From: Lycium barbarum
Taxonomy: Eukaryota > Streptophyta > Magnoliopsida > Solanales > Solanaceae
Length of the DNA: 64,000 bases
Assembly (NCBI RefSeq): GCF_019175385.1
Contig: NC_083346.1
Location: forward strand, 85,388,543-85,452,542
Reading direction: 5' to 3'
Shown: positions 34,803 through 47,173 of the stretch, one piece after another
Layout of the letters: each line of letters starts with the position of its first letter
Position numbering within the stretch: position 1 is the stretch's first letter
Notes under the pieces: generated by a model
Told to the model about the DNA's origin: nothing
Database searches by the model: none
What the model saw: only the letters and a program-made list of their open reading frames with translations
Position numbers and translations under genes: made by a program

Positions 34803-37800
34803 CTAGTTATCCTCCCACTCATCCTCACTTGTTTCATTTTCATCAGATGATTCTTCCTCATCGCTTGTTTCAGGTCCATCGGTCAATTCTTCCTCAACAT
34901 TTTCTATGATAGTTACATCATCTTCATCAACTTCTTCTAATATGTGTTGAGGATGTTCCAAACTATTTTCTAACTCTGTGTCAACCATTTGATGAACAAC
35001 TGGTAGATCATTTTGATACACCACATCTAATACATTATCGACCTCAATCCTCCCCACAGGCTTAGTCTTTATAACCACTCACCAATCAGCCTTATCCCTA
35101 CACAAAGGATATGAAGCATAATACACTTGCTTAGCATTTTGTGCAATTATAAAGGGATCATAGCAATTGTATTGTCTTGTGTGTTTGACTTCAATTACAT
35201 TATGTTGACGATTCACCCTTGTATCTTTTTGGCTTGGATCAAACCACTTGCACTAAAATAATGTTATCTTCTTCTTAGGGTAACCTGGATACTTAAGTTG
35301 TATGATCTCCTGCAGCACACCGTAATAATCAACAGTTACACCGTTACCATCAGCATCGCCTTTAATGCGCACTCCACTATTATTCGTCTTCTTATATTGA
35401 GAAACTTCTTTGGTTTGAAACTTGTAGCCATTAACAATGTACTTTTTCATTGTCCTAACTTCGTTGCCTGGTCCAAGAGCTATATCTTTCACAAATTAGG
35501 AATGTTCTCCTGTATGACAAACCTATATAATAAGGAGGAAAATTAAAATTCAATAACTTCTATGTAGCCTACATTTAATTGAAATTATGCAATGAATTTC
35601 CACACTTACAAAATCGTACAGCCAAAGGGAAAACTTAGAATATATGGCTTCATCGCCCTCAAGTTCTACGAAGTAACTGCTTGACATATGCAAGATTTTC
35701 ATTAGTTTTACCCTTATCAGTTACACATTTAATTCAGTAACATAATTTGACACTCACCGAATATATACTTGAATTTTAGGGCAATTGAGCAAAACATGTG
35801 TCACAGCTGATTGCCTCTCCATACTACTCAGGGTTCATTTTGGAGGCGTTTTAGAACCTCGTCCTGGTTGATTAAATATGGACATTACTGGGTAGTTAGG
35901 ATCAACCCCACCCTTATCATTACGGTTGGGCCTATTCCTCATACACGACACTTGCTCTCCAAAATAATATGAACAGAAATGCGCTGTTTCCTTTGCAAGA
36001 TACGCTTCACAAATAGATCCTTAAATCGTAGATCTCTGCTTAGCCAATTTTTTGCATTTTCCAATGGTCCTGCACACATGTTTAATATTAATAGGAATAG
36101 TAATTAGTTAACAAAATACTGTTAAAGAAAGAGGTAGTAAGTTTGGTTACTTACCTCTCGAAAGGATACATCCACCTAGTTTGAACCGGGCCCCCAAGGC
36201 GCGCCTCTTGTACAAGATGAATGGGAAGATGTTCCATCACATCAAAAAATCCACATGGAAAGATCTTCTCGAGCTTAGTTGTAATGACTGGTATATTCTG
36301 TTCCATTCTTTGAAGGTTTTCTACCGTCAAAGTGTTAGAACATAAATCCTTGAAGAACAAACTTATCGCTGTGATTGGTTTCCATATTCTTTCCGGTAGG
36401 CGGCTAAATGCAATAGGAATCAAAGTTTCCATGAAAACATGGCAATCATGACTTTTCATGCCAATCAATTTTCCTTCATTCATATCAGCACGCTTGTCAA
36501 AATTAGACGCATACCCCTCTGGCATCCGCAAATTCTTAACCCATTGACAAATCTGTCATTTCTCCTCCAAAGTGAATGAAAAACTAGCCTTGGGCTTGAA
36601 CACTTTATTATTCGCTAACTCTTGCAAGTTCAATTCAGGGCGCCTACAATATTCCTTTAGGTCCAATCTAGATTTTGGGTTATCTTTTGTCCTGCCTTTA
36701 ACATCCATAACAGTGTTGAACAAATTATCAAATTAATTTTTTTCAATATGCATCACATCAAGATTATGCCGTAGAAGATTATCCTTCCAATACGGTAATC
36801 CCCAGAATATGCTCTGTTTAGTCCAATTATGTTCAACACCATAACCAGGTAGTCTATAAGGGGCAACTTCTGTGACCTTAGGCAAGTGACAAACCCTCCC
36901 CCAAATTTCTTCTCATGACAATGTTCGAGGTGGGGGATCATTTTCAGTTTTATTCTTTCTAAATACTTGTTTCATTTTCCTGAATTGGTGATCCATAGGC
37001 AAAAATTGACGATGACAATCAAAACATGAATTTTTGTGGCCATGTTTTAAAGTGAAAGCTTTACTATTTTCCATGCAATGAGGACAAGCAAGCTTTCCAG
37101 CAGTCATCCAACCAGACAACATCCCATACGCAGGAAAATCGTTAATAGTCCACATCAAAGAACCACGCATATTGAAATTGCTCTTAGTTGATATATCATA
37201 TGTCACTACACCTTCACACCACAATTGTTTTAAGTCATCAATCAAAGGTTGTAGATAGACATCAATCAAAACTTTTGGATTACGAGGGCTAGGGATAACA
37301 CAATTTAGGAAATACAGGCCAACAAGAATAGGGTGCAGCCGAAACAGAATATGGTGTGAAATCATCCGCACACAAACCCAAACGAATGTTTCTTGGTTCA
37401 CTAGCAAAATCAGGATAAGTTCTATCAAAATGTTTTCACGCTTCTCCATCCGATGGATGACACATAACTCCAGGTGGCCTTCTATTTTCGTTGTGCCATC
37501 TCATGTGAGGAGCAGAACTCGGCGATGCAAACCACCTCTTTAACCTATGTATAATAGGTAAATAATGCATCGCCTTAATTGGAACCATCTTCCCACTAGG
37601 TGTCCGCTTATAACGCGCATGTCCACATATTTTACATTCATTTAAATCAGCATCTTGCTTATAGAACAACATACAACCGTTTGGACAACAATGAATTCTA
37701 TCATACGACAATCCTAATTTGGAAACCAATCTCTTTGCTTCATAGTAACTCTTAGGTATGTCGAATTCTGGACTAACTAGTTCCCCCACAAGCTTAATCA

Positions 37801-38359
37801 TTAAGTCCATAGTAGCTTCAGCAACAGTCCAATCTGATTTGATGTTAACCATTCTAACTGCAACAGACAACTTAGAATGCTGACTCCCTACCCAAAGTGG
37901 ACGACTAGCCTCTTCTAATTCTTGATAGAAGCACATTGATTCTTCATTAGGAGGTTCCTCAAAATTTTGCTCAGGTTCAAACCCAGACTGTACGCCAAAA
38001 GCATCATTAACCATATCATTAACTCTATCATATTGGACATGACTATATTCCTGCGACACACTACTTTCACCGACAACCATATTGTAAAATATAGCATTGA
38101 CCCCATCAGTCTCTCCATGATCAGTCCAAACATAATATTTCTGCTTAAACCCACGACTATATAAATGAACCCTAACCGCTTCCGGTTTCAAATACGTCAT
38201 ACACCGGCAATGAGAACAAGGACACCTAGTTACCCCTTCATTTTGAAAAGGGTGAAGTGTCATTGCATGTGTGATAAACCCATCAAAACCTTCAACAAAT
38301 TCATCATGTACACCCACACGATTACTATTATTCATATTATACATCCACATACAATCCAT
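34803..38359 (-). pseudogene. TNP2-like CACTA transposase gene, damaged
   Basis: Start ATG at 38359. First exon: transposase-associated N-terminal domain (CPCSHCRCMTYLKPEAVRVH, YYVWTDHGE), then CPNGCMLFYKQDADLNECKI. At 37433-37435 a TGA replaces Trp after CHPSDGEA; the same frame continues LGLCADDFTPYSV with a conserved Asp, then shifts near 37300. Frame 36913-37290 has the transposase core (IDVYLQPLIDDLKQLWCEGV, LMWTINDFPAYGMLSGWMTA, ACPHCMENSKAF). A DUF4218 segment is at 36151-36531 (KSHDCHVFMETLIPIAFSRL). DUF4216 is at 35253-35492 with a stop after it. The acidic C-terminus ends at 34803. It would cut and paste the element. Confidence 0.88.
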
Positions 38360-38395
38360 CTACAAACATATACCTACAAATTATTGAGGTTATAG

Positions 38396-39200
38396 AAATA
38401 TATATAACTTAAGAATTCTAACTTAAAATATAACTTAAGAAAACACAATCCCAACCACTTCTAACTTTGAATTCTCAATAAAAATTCTAACTTTAATAAT
38501 TTATAAATTCTAACTTTAATATAATTTTGAAAAGCACAATCCCAACCAATTCTAACTTTGAATTCTCAATAACAATTCTAACTTTAATAACTTATGGATT
38601 CTAACTTTAATTCTAAAAATTGAAAAGTAAATCTAGCCAAATAAAGTCTACATTTTAGTTTTGAGGTTATAGAAATATTATAACTTAATAATTCTAACAT
38701 AACTTAATAATTCTAACTTTGAAAAGCACAATTCCAACCAATTCTAAATATTGAAAAGTAAATCTAGAGAAATAAAATCTACATTTTAGTATTGAGGTTA
38801 TAGAAATATATAACTTAACAATTCTAACTTTGAAAAGCACAATCTCAACCAATTCTAATTTGGAATGATCAATAACAATTCTAATAACTTATGGAATTCT
38901 AACAAAAAGCACAATCCAACAAAAAAAAAAACTAGTCAAAGAGATTAAAGTATACATTTTTGCACATATTCAACATCAATAATATTAAAAAGAATGATAA
39001 CTAAGCTAACACAAATACATTGACAAAGAACATGAAATACAGCACAATCTCAAGCCAAAAAAAAAAAAAGACAAGTAAACTAGTCAAATAAAGTTTACAT
39101 TTTTTTCACGAATTCAACATTAATAACATTGCAAATGATGTTTAACAAAGCTAAATAGACTAGCATTAGGCCTAAAATCTACAAATAAAACTAAACTTGA
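38396..39200. repeat. AT-rich short repeats upstream of the transposase
   Basis: No gene. Repeated units built from GAATTCTAACTTTAATAA, GAAAAGCACAATCCCAACCA and GAGGTTATAGAAATAT recur about every 40-130 bases to roughly 38900. The transposase promoter must lie here, but I see no certain TATA box. Confidence 0.75.
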
Positions 39201-39419
39201 AAGAATTTTAAAAGCCCTAATTTAAGAGAAACTAACCTCAATTAATTAACTTCAAAATGGGTCTGGGGTAGGTGGGGACGGGCTGCGCAGGCGGAGGCGC
39301 TGGGAGGCGGGGCTTGGCGGAGGGGAGGGTGGCTGCGGGTAGCTAAGATTTGAGGGGAATGGGAGTTTTAATTTGGAAGAGGAGAAGAAATGGGTATGAA
39401 ACCCGTCTGGAATGTTTTT

Positions 39420-39850
39420 AAAGAAAAATCGACGGACAAAACCGACCCTGTCCATCGGTGTTTCCCGCACGTTTGACTAGATTTTGACCCGCAAAAAAAA
39501 AAGGAAACCGACCCTGTCCGTCGGTTTCTTAAAAAAATTATTTATTATTTTTTAAAAAAACAAAATGAATTGCATATTCTTTAAAATATTTTTAAAAATA
39601 AAACCGACGTCGTCCGTCAGTTTTATATTAATTATTATTTTTTTTTTAAATAAAACCGACGTGGGACGTCGATTTTTTTTGGCGGAAATATATTTTATTC
39701 TGCCAAAAAAACCAACGTCGTCCGTCGGTTTTCTAATTAAAATAATTAAAAAAAATAGAAATGCAAAAAATCGACGCGGGGAGTCGGTTTTTAAACCGAC
39801 GCAGTGCGTCAGTTTTTTGTCTGTCGATTTTATGCAGTTTTTTAGTAGTG
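39420..39850. repeat. CACTA right subterminal repeats and terminus
   Basis: Eight or more copies of the CCGAC...GTCGGTTTT core, often as ACCGACCCTGTCCGTCGGT or CCGACGTCGTCCGTCGG. The last ones merge into TGTCTGTCGATTTTATGCAG and the terminal TAGTAGTG (39843-39850). The array is longer than on the left. Confidence 0.9.
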
Positions 39851-40666
39851 GTATCAGTATTTTTCAGCATATGCATGATATACATATCTTTTCTTTAGCC
39901 TGGACACTTGGTTAGTGAGACATTTTCTTTAGCCTGGACACTTGGTTAGTGAGAAATATTGTCCTGGCCTACCGGTCAGTGAGATGGATATGCCTGGCCT
40001 ATAGATCAGTGAGACTTTTTTCCTAGCTGATGGGTCAGTGAGACATTATTGCCTGGCTTTACAGTCAGTGAGATTTTACACTTGCCTGACCACTTGGTCA
40101 GTGAGATTTTACACTTGCTTGGCCACTTGGTCAGTGAGATATATATTATTACTATATTACATTTCACATGACACAGATTAGGTGAGAAATCTCTGGTATT
40201 CCTTCGCCTCCATATTATACTATTTTAGTTCAGTTTCAGTTATTCTGTTACCTCACATACTCAGTACATTGTTTTGTACTGTCATCCCTTTTATCGAGGG
40301 CACTGCATTCATGCCTGCAGGTACAGATAGACAGGCTGACCGACCTCCCCAGTAGGCAGGACCTGATATCAGCTGGTTGGTGAGCTCCCTTTGTTCGGAG
40401 TTGCTAGGTCTTTTGGAGTCTTTCTTTTGCGATTACAGATTGGATGGGTAGGTCGGGGCCCTGTCTAAACATGATTTAGTTATGCTTTCTCTAGAGGCTT
40501 GTGGACGAGTGATATATATAGTGTGCCAGGGTGACAGCCTTGTCGGCGTTGTATATCTCTATTTTGGGCACCGTTGGTTTTGTATGGTCATAGTAGCCTC
40601 GTTGGCTTGCTCAGTTTTATATATAAGTTTTGGGTGCGTGGGCCCCGTTCAGATGAGATAGCTTGT

Positions 40667-40700
<34 letters not shown>

Positions 40701-40790
40701 ATAATCTAGCCTTGTCGGCTTATTGTTATTGTCTGTGTGCAGGTAGGCTTGTCAGCCTAAGTTGCGGTTACCCCTTCAGAGTTACAGATT
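39851..40790 (+). repeat. 3' LTR of element D, right part, truncated
   Basis: Continues the LTR after the CACTA element, matching 24420-25367. It has GTGAGA repeats (39890-40142), the perfect stem-loop (40262-40281) and a TA run. Homology ends after CAGAGTTACAGATTCAT; the last roughly 70 bases including CATGACA are missing, so the array's right boundary is lost. Confidence 0.9.
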
Positions 40791-42440
40791 CATAGATTCA
40801 TTCATGCTATACACTGAAAAACTCAGTGGCAATGTCACCTCATTCTCTCTCCTTTTGGACTGTGCTTGTTTGCCTATCTTTTTCTGATGGAACATGTTTG
40901 TAAACCTGATTCATGCACTTTCCTTGCAATTGTCTCTTTCTAATAGATCAGATCGTTGGACTAACTCCATGTGCATTGCATTCTGCTCATTCAAACGTTA
41001 TTCTTTGTTTGGAACTTGAGCTACATTCAACCAGATATCTAGCTTTGTTCAATCATTCTTGTGCATTCTCACATGTATCTTGACCTAGTCTTTCTTCTTC
41101 ATGGTATAAATTATTGTTCGCCTTTTGTTTATCATGAACTTTGTTAATCATCAAAACTATCATACGCATTAGGCTAGTTAACGCCCAAAAATTCCCTCAT
41201 TGTGATGATGATAAACTCTTTGTCTTTACGTGCTCATTGTACTATGTATCAACCCGTTTCTTCAACCTGTTCCAAAAATTCAAAACTTCGACTTGAATTT
41301 AAAAATTAATCATGTTAGCATATAAGTCATAAAGCTGGTTAGCACAGTTCTATTTTCCCCCTTTAGGCATCATTTAAAATTGAATCCCCAGATTATGGTT
41401 AGTAATATTTAAGCAATATTCAATCCATGGCCACTGTGGCCATCACATATACACAGATAATAATTTTTACTTGTTTAAGCCAAGAAAACAACCATGTCAT
41501 ACAATTTAGGCACAAATTAGTAAGTTATGCAATAGTTGCTTTTCATTAATGTCAACAAGTACAATTCTAGTCCCTTAGTTACAACTATATACAAAAGACC
41601 ATTGGAACTAGACTTTCTAAGATTTATACAAGGATAAGTTTAGGGAAGAGACCAATCACTTTAAAGTTAATGTGATCAACGTAGAGGTTATGACTTAATC
41701 CTATGGAGCTCTAGCTAGGGGTGTGGCTTTAGTTGGGAGGATATCTGTTCGTCTTCCATTTTCCTTCCCTTGGATAGATCTGCATCGATATCCATTTTTT
41801 TCCCTCAAGAAGACCCACCATCTTTTTTACCAATTTTGCCTACGAGGACCAAGATCCGAAATGTAGTTATTTTCTTGATGATGAGGGGTTCTTTCTCTAA
41901 TTCAACCTTTCATACTTCTCCATGAACACTTATATCTCCATAGCTTCCTTTTTGTAATAGCTAAGATGAATCCTTTTTAGAGGAGCTTAGGGTATCAACC
42001 TACTTATTTTCTTGAAAAGTTGTTATACCACTAGTTTCCTTCATTCTATCCCCTGTTTATGAGCTCCACCAAATTTTCTTTCCCCCTTCATATTTCCAGT
42101 CGGTAAAGCCATTTGGTCAATAGGGAAATGTGTATTTGTGAGGCTGATGTGAAGTATATTTTCTAATTTTTAAGGATCAAAGGAGTGTGAGGAGGTGAGA
42201 GACTAATCAAGGTTTGTGAGTGAATCAGGCAAGAAAAATTCCATATGACTCTGCTGTGAGAGTGAGAGACGAGTTGAAATTTGTGAGATATGGATGAGTC
42301 TGTATTGGTTATTTTGTGGGTAGATGAAAATTCCCTTTTTAGGAAGATCATGATTTGATTGGGGGTGTTTTCAAGGCTATCATCATGACTTTCCACACAA
42401 AGTGCAGAATGCCTCTTCTGACACTTTATGTTCAATTAAC
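40791..42440. other. Unassigned non-coding stretch
   Basis: No convincing open frame, LTR end or tandem repeat. It is T-rich on the plus strand. Because it follows the copia-type gag remnant in that gene's direction (minus strand), it may be decayed pol or spacer of the same element, but I could not recognise protease or integrase motifs. The short frame 42163-42435 has no family signature. Confidence 0.5.
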
Positions 42441-43430
42441 CTGTCAAATCCCAATCTGTGGTTCTTAGCGCGTTTGACTTGTAAGAGGCCTGAGTGCATC
42501 AATTTTCTCTTTCAAGTTCAGGCTCTGCTATAAGCAGTTTTGACCTAATACCTTTGGATTTTTCGCTTTCTAAGTGCAGCTCTCTTCTTACCCTTTTAAG
42601 CTAAGACTTTGCCTATAGTTTCTCATCACTTGCCTCATGCTTTCCTGATCTGAGTTAACTTTAGAACTTCAAATTGAAGACCCAAAATGGATGAACAAAA
42701 TTGACCAACATGTTATTTCAGTAGCTAATTTTCCTTCTCTGTTTTGACTCTGCTTTCTTTACTCTTCACTAGTTGGTCCTCCAAGCTTGTAACTTTAATG
42801 AGTGATTCATCTTTTCTTGTGCTCATCTCATCACATTCATCAATCAGGTCTCCCATCAAGGATATTAGTTTTTCTTTGACTGCACATCCAATTTTTCCTT
42901 GAGCCCATATATTCTTACCTTGATGCCTTCTTCCATGTCTGATTCTGAGTGGTAATCAGCCAAGTATGCAGTGTGGTCAGCCTCGTCCTCTGAGTCATCA
43001 TCAGAGCCCTAGGCTGCTACCATAGACTTGGTTGTCTCCTTGTTCTTGCTTGCTTCTTCTTTCTGCTTTTCTACCCGTCTCTTCTTCCATTCTATTTCCC
43101 ATTGTGGGCAGTGTTTGATCATGTGATCAATTTTATCACACTTAAAACATCCATCTGCCTGTCTTGTATCAATGCTCCTGCCTCTTTCAGAATTTTTGCC
43201 CTTCTGATTGTCCCTTCTAAGGAATCTTCTAAAATTTCTTGTAATCAGGGCCATGTTTATGTCTGTGTTTTTAAGCGCTAAATACCTTTTTGAGCTTTCT
43301 TCTTCTGTTCTTGCATTCTCCATGTCCATCTCACATGTCTTTAGGTTTTTCACTAGTTCATCTAGAGACATTGTTGTAACTTTCATCTTGAATTCTCTTG
43401 GAAGGGTTCTCAGGATTCAGAGAAGTTAGC
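42441..43430 (-). pseudogene. Ty1/copia-type gag remnant
   Basis: Frame 43009-43386 reads TTMSLDELVKNLKTCEMDME, a Lys/Arg-rich linker, and the zinc knuckle CFKCDKIDHMIKHC (CX2CX4HX4C), then KSMVAA and a stop. Downstream in a related frame are acidic residues (SDDDSEDEADHTAYLADYHS), then coiled-coil text (KEKLISLMGDLIDECDEMST, SLEDQLVKSKESRVKTEKEN), then a stop. This layout, UBN2-like region, knuckle, acidic patch, long coiled coil, is typical of plant copia-type gag. The N-terminal part before 43430 is cut off by element K. Confidence 0.72.
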
Positions 43431-43436
43431 CAAGAA

Positions 43437-44350
43437 CTACATTTGAGAGATAGTCGACTGCATGGGGTGCCTATTTATATTATTTCTAATCGAGGAACTC
43501 AGTTTACATCGCATTTCTAGAGGTCTATGCCGAAAGAGTTAGGTACCAGAGTAGAGCTTAGCATAACGTTTCACCCTCAGACTCAGAGTCTGTCCTAGTG
43601 AACTATTCAAGTTCTTGAGGACATGTTATGAGCTTGTGTGATTGACTTTGGAGGTCAATGGGAATAGTTTTTACCCTTGGCAGAGTTTTCTTATAATAAT
43701 AGCTATAATTCGAGCATTGAGATAGCACTATTTGAGGCATTGTATGGTAGCAGATGCAGTTCCCCAATTGGTTGGTTCAATGCCTTCGTGGATAGGCCTT
43801 GGGTACTAATTTGTTGAGGGATTCGTTGGATAAAGTGAAACTGATTTAGGAGAGACTTCTCATAGCTAAGAGTAGAAAGAAGAGTTATGCAGATCGGAAG
43901 GTTCATGATTTAGAGTTCATGATGGGGGAGCGAGTTCTATTGAATGTTTCATCCATGAAGGTATGATGTGATTTGGAAAGAAAGGGTCGTTGAGTGCAGG
44001 GTTTATCAGCCTATTTGAGATTATTCAATGTATTGGTAAGGTGGCTTATGAGTTAGCATTGCCTCCGGGTCTTTTGGGTGTTCACCCACTTTTCCATATT
44101 TTGATGCTTAAGAAGTACATTCGGATGGTTCTCATATGATTAGAAGGGATTCGGTGTTTCTTTATCCTAACCTGACTTTTTAGGAGGAGCTAATAGCCAT
44201 ATTGGACAGACAGGTTCAGAAGTTATGATCGAATGAGATAGCTTCAATGAAAGATCAATGGAGACATCGTCCTATTGAGGAGGCTACCTGGGAGACTGAG
44301 CCTGATATGTGGTCTAGATATCCCCAGTTCCTTGAGGATCCAGGTAACTT
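43437..44350 (+). pseudogene. Element K integrase and chromodomain-like tail, heavily mutated
   Basis: Readable across several frames: RLHGVPIYIISNRGTQFTSH (catalytic Asp changed to Asn in SDRG), [29 protein letters not shown], then LDRQVQKL, SNEIASMKDQWRHRPIEEAT and WETEPDMWSRYPQFLEDPG. The last part is the chromodomain-like tail, nearest to element E. More than ten stops. Everything upstream of the integrase core is missing. Confidence 0.82.
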
Positions 44351-44397
44351 TCTATCTTTTACCATTCGAGGACGAAAGCTATTTAAGTAGTATCTGA

Positions 44398-47173
44398 TGT
44401 AACTACTCGCTAAATCATTTTGAGTCTTTCTCCTAGATTTTCCCAAATTACCCTTCTTGAGGTTTACATTTTTGCCTTTATGACTTGTGGGATAGGTGGT
44501 GCGGTTCCCGAGGTAATTAATTGAGTTTTTGATTGATTTTTGTGAGTTTAGAAGTTTTAGAGTTAGATAAATGGGAAAGTTTGACCAAAGTCAACACGGG
44601 GGGTAAATGTGTCATTTTTGTGGATTCGTCGATCCTATTAGGTTTGAAATATCATTTACGACTTAGTCGAGCCTTTGGTTAGGGTCCGGGGGCATTCAGG
44701 TGTGATTTGTGTGCTTGGCTCGAATATAGGATTTTTGTGGTGTTGGGGTTAACCCCCGGTCAAAACGATCTCTTTCAGGAAATTCGAGTGTGTGAGAGAG
44801 TTAGTAGCATTTTTTTATGATAGAAATGCACATTTGGTTTGTGTCCAAGATGTTTCAAATGTGTTCCGAGTGTTTGGTTGAAATCCGAGGAAAACCAGAT
44901 TTTTTGTGTTTCTATCATCTGGCTTCTTTCTTCACGTTCGCGAGGAAGGTCTCGCTTTCGCAAAGAAGAGAGACCTGGTGAGGTCACGTTAGCAAGATGG
45001 GGCTCGTGTTCCCTAAGGGTAGTTGGGGTCTGGGCCAAGTTGGCCTCGTTATCGCATTTGCCATTTGTAGTTACCCTCGCGTTTGCGATCTGTAGTTACC
45101 TGAACTGTGATTAAAAACCCCAATTTCGTGTTTCATTTCACATTATCCATTTTAGAGGCAAGAGTACTCGAAATTGAGAGATTCAAAGTGCCAATATCAA
45201 GTTTCACTTGGGTTAATATATAAACCTTCATCTAAGCTTATTCCGTTTGTTTCTTCATCTAGATTAAGCTTTAATTCATTAATTCTAGTGTAGGAATTAG
45301 GGGGTTTTCCGTCAAAATGGGTTTAAGAAATTTTATGAAATTGAGCGTTTAAGTGTGATTAGAACTTGATGAATTTTGGGATTTAGACTATCGAAACCAT
45401 GGGTAAGATGATTTTAGGCTTAAATTCCATCTTTGCCCTTGTGGGGTCGGGGTTGCCTTTTTGTGTCTATTTTTTGGTTCCGGACTAAATCTTAGCAATA
45501 TGGGTGTTGTTTGATTTTTATGGTCGTATAGATTACCAATTTGACCATATTGAACCCGAATTCGCGTCAAATTATTGTTTTACCCTTGGGGTTTGGTATG
45601 GGGTTTTAGGTTGGCTTTTGGATTCGAATTCTTTATATGGCAATATAGGTATCCATATCTTCGTATTCTCATCTAGACCATGCATTTGAACAGAGTGGGC
45701 TCGTTCAGAGGCTTAGAAGAAAGGCAAGGCCATAGATCATCGGCTTCAGATTCAGGTAAGTTGACACTTACTAGACCCTTTATGTAGTGTTATGTGTTGG
45801 TAAATGTAATAAGGGGCGTAAAGGGGAATTGGGGGTCGCGTTCTCGTTAGGTCACGAGCACTTGTGTGAGTACCGGTGCATCTGTTTGGGTAATTAAAAC
45901 ATAAAAGCATTATAATTGTGATGGAGATTATGTGCTTAGGCTTCGGCTCTTGAGAATGGTGGATAAATCCATTTAGGTATGTATGATTGTTGTTTATTTG
46001 GGCCATGCAATGGTTGACTGATTCTTTATGCTATTGACTGAGTTGCTTTCATCAATCCACAACTCGTCTGATTTTTGAAAAAGGCACTTAAACCTTGATA
46101 CTGACTTGCTATTTTTCATTTTCATAGTGTATGCATATCCACTAACTCTTTCATGATATTATTACCATATTACTGGTAATTGGCAAGACTAGGGCCTGGG
46201 AGGCCGAATATTGGATATGATTTATGGTTATAGAGTGATGATGATATGCACCTAACGGCTGGGACCTGATGTCATCTGGTGTTTCGAGTGGGCATAAGGA
46301 CCTCATGAGTCCCCCTTAGGTCACGTGAAACCTATTGCAAGAGCATGTGCATACCGATACATATGTCCATTCCATTGCATACCTTTCTCTTGCATTGCAT
46401 TTATCCCTTTACATCTCATACTATTTATGCTTGTTTTACTTGATTTCATGCTTTATTTGTGTTAAAGGAGTTAAAGATGGAATCTTTAGGGTTATAGTTG
46501 GCTCTAATGACATAAAGGTGGAATCTTTATTCTCGAATTTGACTTAACTAAGTAAATGGCATAACTTTGAGGCTAAGCTTGGTTAGAAGAGGAATGTAAC
46601 AGTTGATTTAGTGTTCATACCTTCTAAACTTGTTTAATGTTTATAAATTGTCGATTTTGAACTTACAAAGCAGGAACAGAAGTATCGGACGTACCAACCC
46701 TCGTCATCATTATAGTTTTGGTTCGGTCAATGATGTTGCTGGGTACACGTGCTTCCCGTACTCACTCTATAATTGCTGGACCTTTTTTGTGCTTGTGCTG
46801 ATCCAAGTATGAATTGAGCAACTTTCTTCGGGATAGTTGGAGCATTCTATGGAGTTCCAAGGTATGTTGATGAGCATCAGACTTCACTCTATCTTTATTA
46901 GATGCTCATGTACTCTGGCATCCAGATTTTAAGGTATTGTATTGACTTAGACTATTTATGTCCTTGTTTTTTTATAGTTATTGAGACGTATGTCGTTCTC
47001 CTTATTTAAATTGTGCACTTAGTTATGTTTTGCGACTTAGCTTTGTTTGGGAATTTGGGTCGCGACCAAGATTGTTGTACGTATGTTCAGAGTTCGTAGG
47101 TTACAGATGGTACACTTGAGGTCAAGTAAGGCATCGGGTGCCTGCCACGCCTCCCTAGGTTTGGGGCATGACA
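44398..47173 (+). repeat. 3' LTR of element K
   Basis: Starts TGTAACTACTCGC about 48 bases after the integrase end and ends CTAGGTTTGGGGCATGACA, 2776 bases. The stem-loop of the other LTRs was not found. A stretch of CGCGAGG / CTTTCGCAAAG motifs lies at 44935-45090. No primer site follows the end, so it is the outer (3') LTR. Small open frames in it have no family match that I recognise. Confidence 0.78.

Larger units (their letters stand above)
32261..39850 (-). mobile_element. CACTA (En/Spm) DNA transposon, full length but mutated
   Basis: About 7.6 kb. The right end is TAGTAGTG, the reverse complement of CACTACTA. The left end reads CATCTACTAATAAAAC, a damaged form of the same terminus. 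Both ends hold dense subterminal CCGACGGACNNNGTCGG-type repeats, as in CACTA elements. Inside on the minus strand are a TNP2-like transposase and a TNPA-like gene. The insertion splits the 3' LTR of D. GTA after the right end is probably the 3-base target duplication; its left copy seems to have been lost with a small deletion. Confidence 0.93.
8680..40790 (+). mobile_element. C/D array: plus-strand Ty3/gypsy copies with shared LTRs
   Basis: The order is internal 3' end (8680-8876), LTR fragment (8877-9087), integrase and 3' internal end (9084-10228 plus 22689-22771), full LTR (22772-25434), full internal region (25435-30622), LTR (30623-32260 plus 39851-40790). Internal regions alternate with single LTRs, so neighbours share LTRs, the product expected of unequal recombination between related copies. 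Element B (10224-22693 with duplications) and a CACTA element (32261-39850) interrupt it. All coding parts are broken. The right LTR lacks its last roughly 70 bases. Confidence 0.8.

Noticed and set aside
39252..39915. Small frames in CACTA right end
   Set aside because: Pro/Ser-rich and Phe/Lys-rich text coming from subterminal repeats and homopolymers, not a gene.
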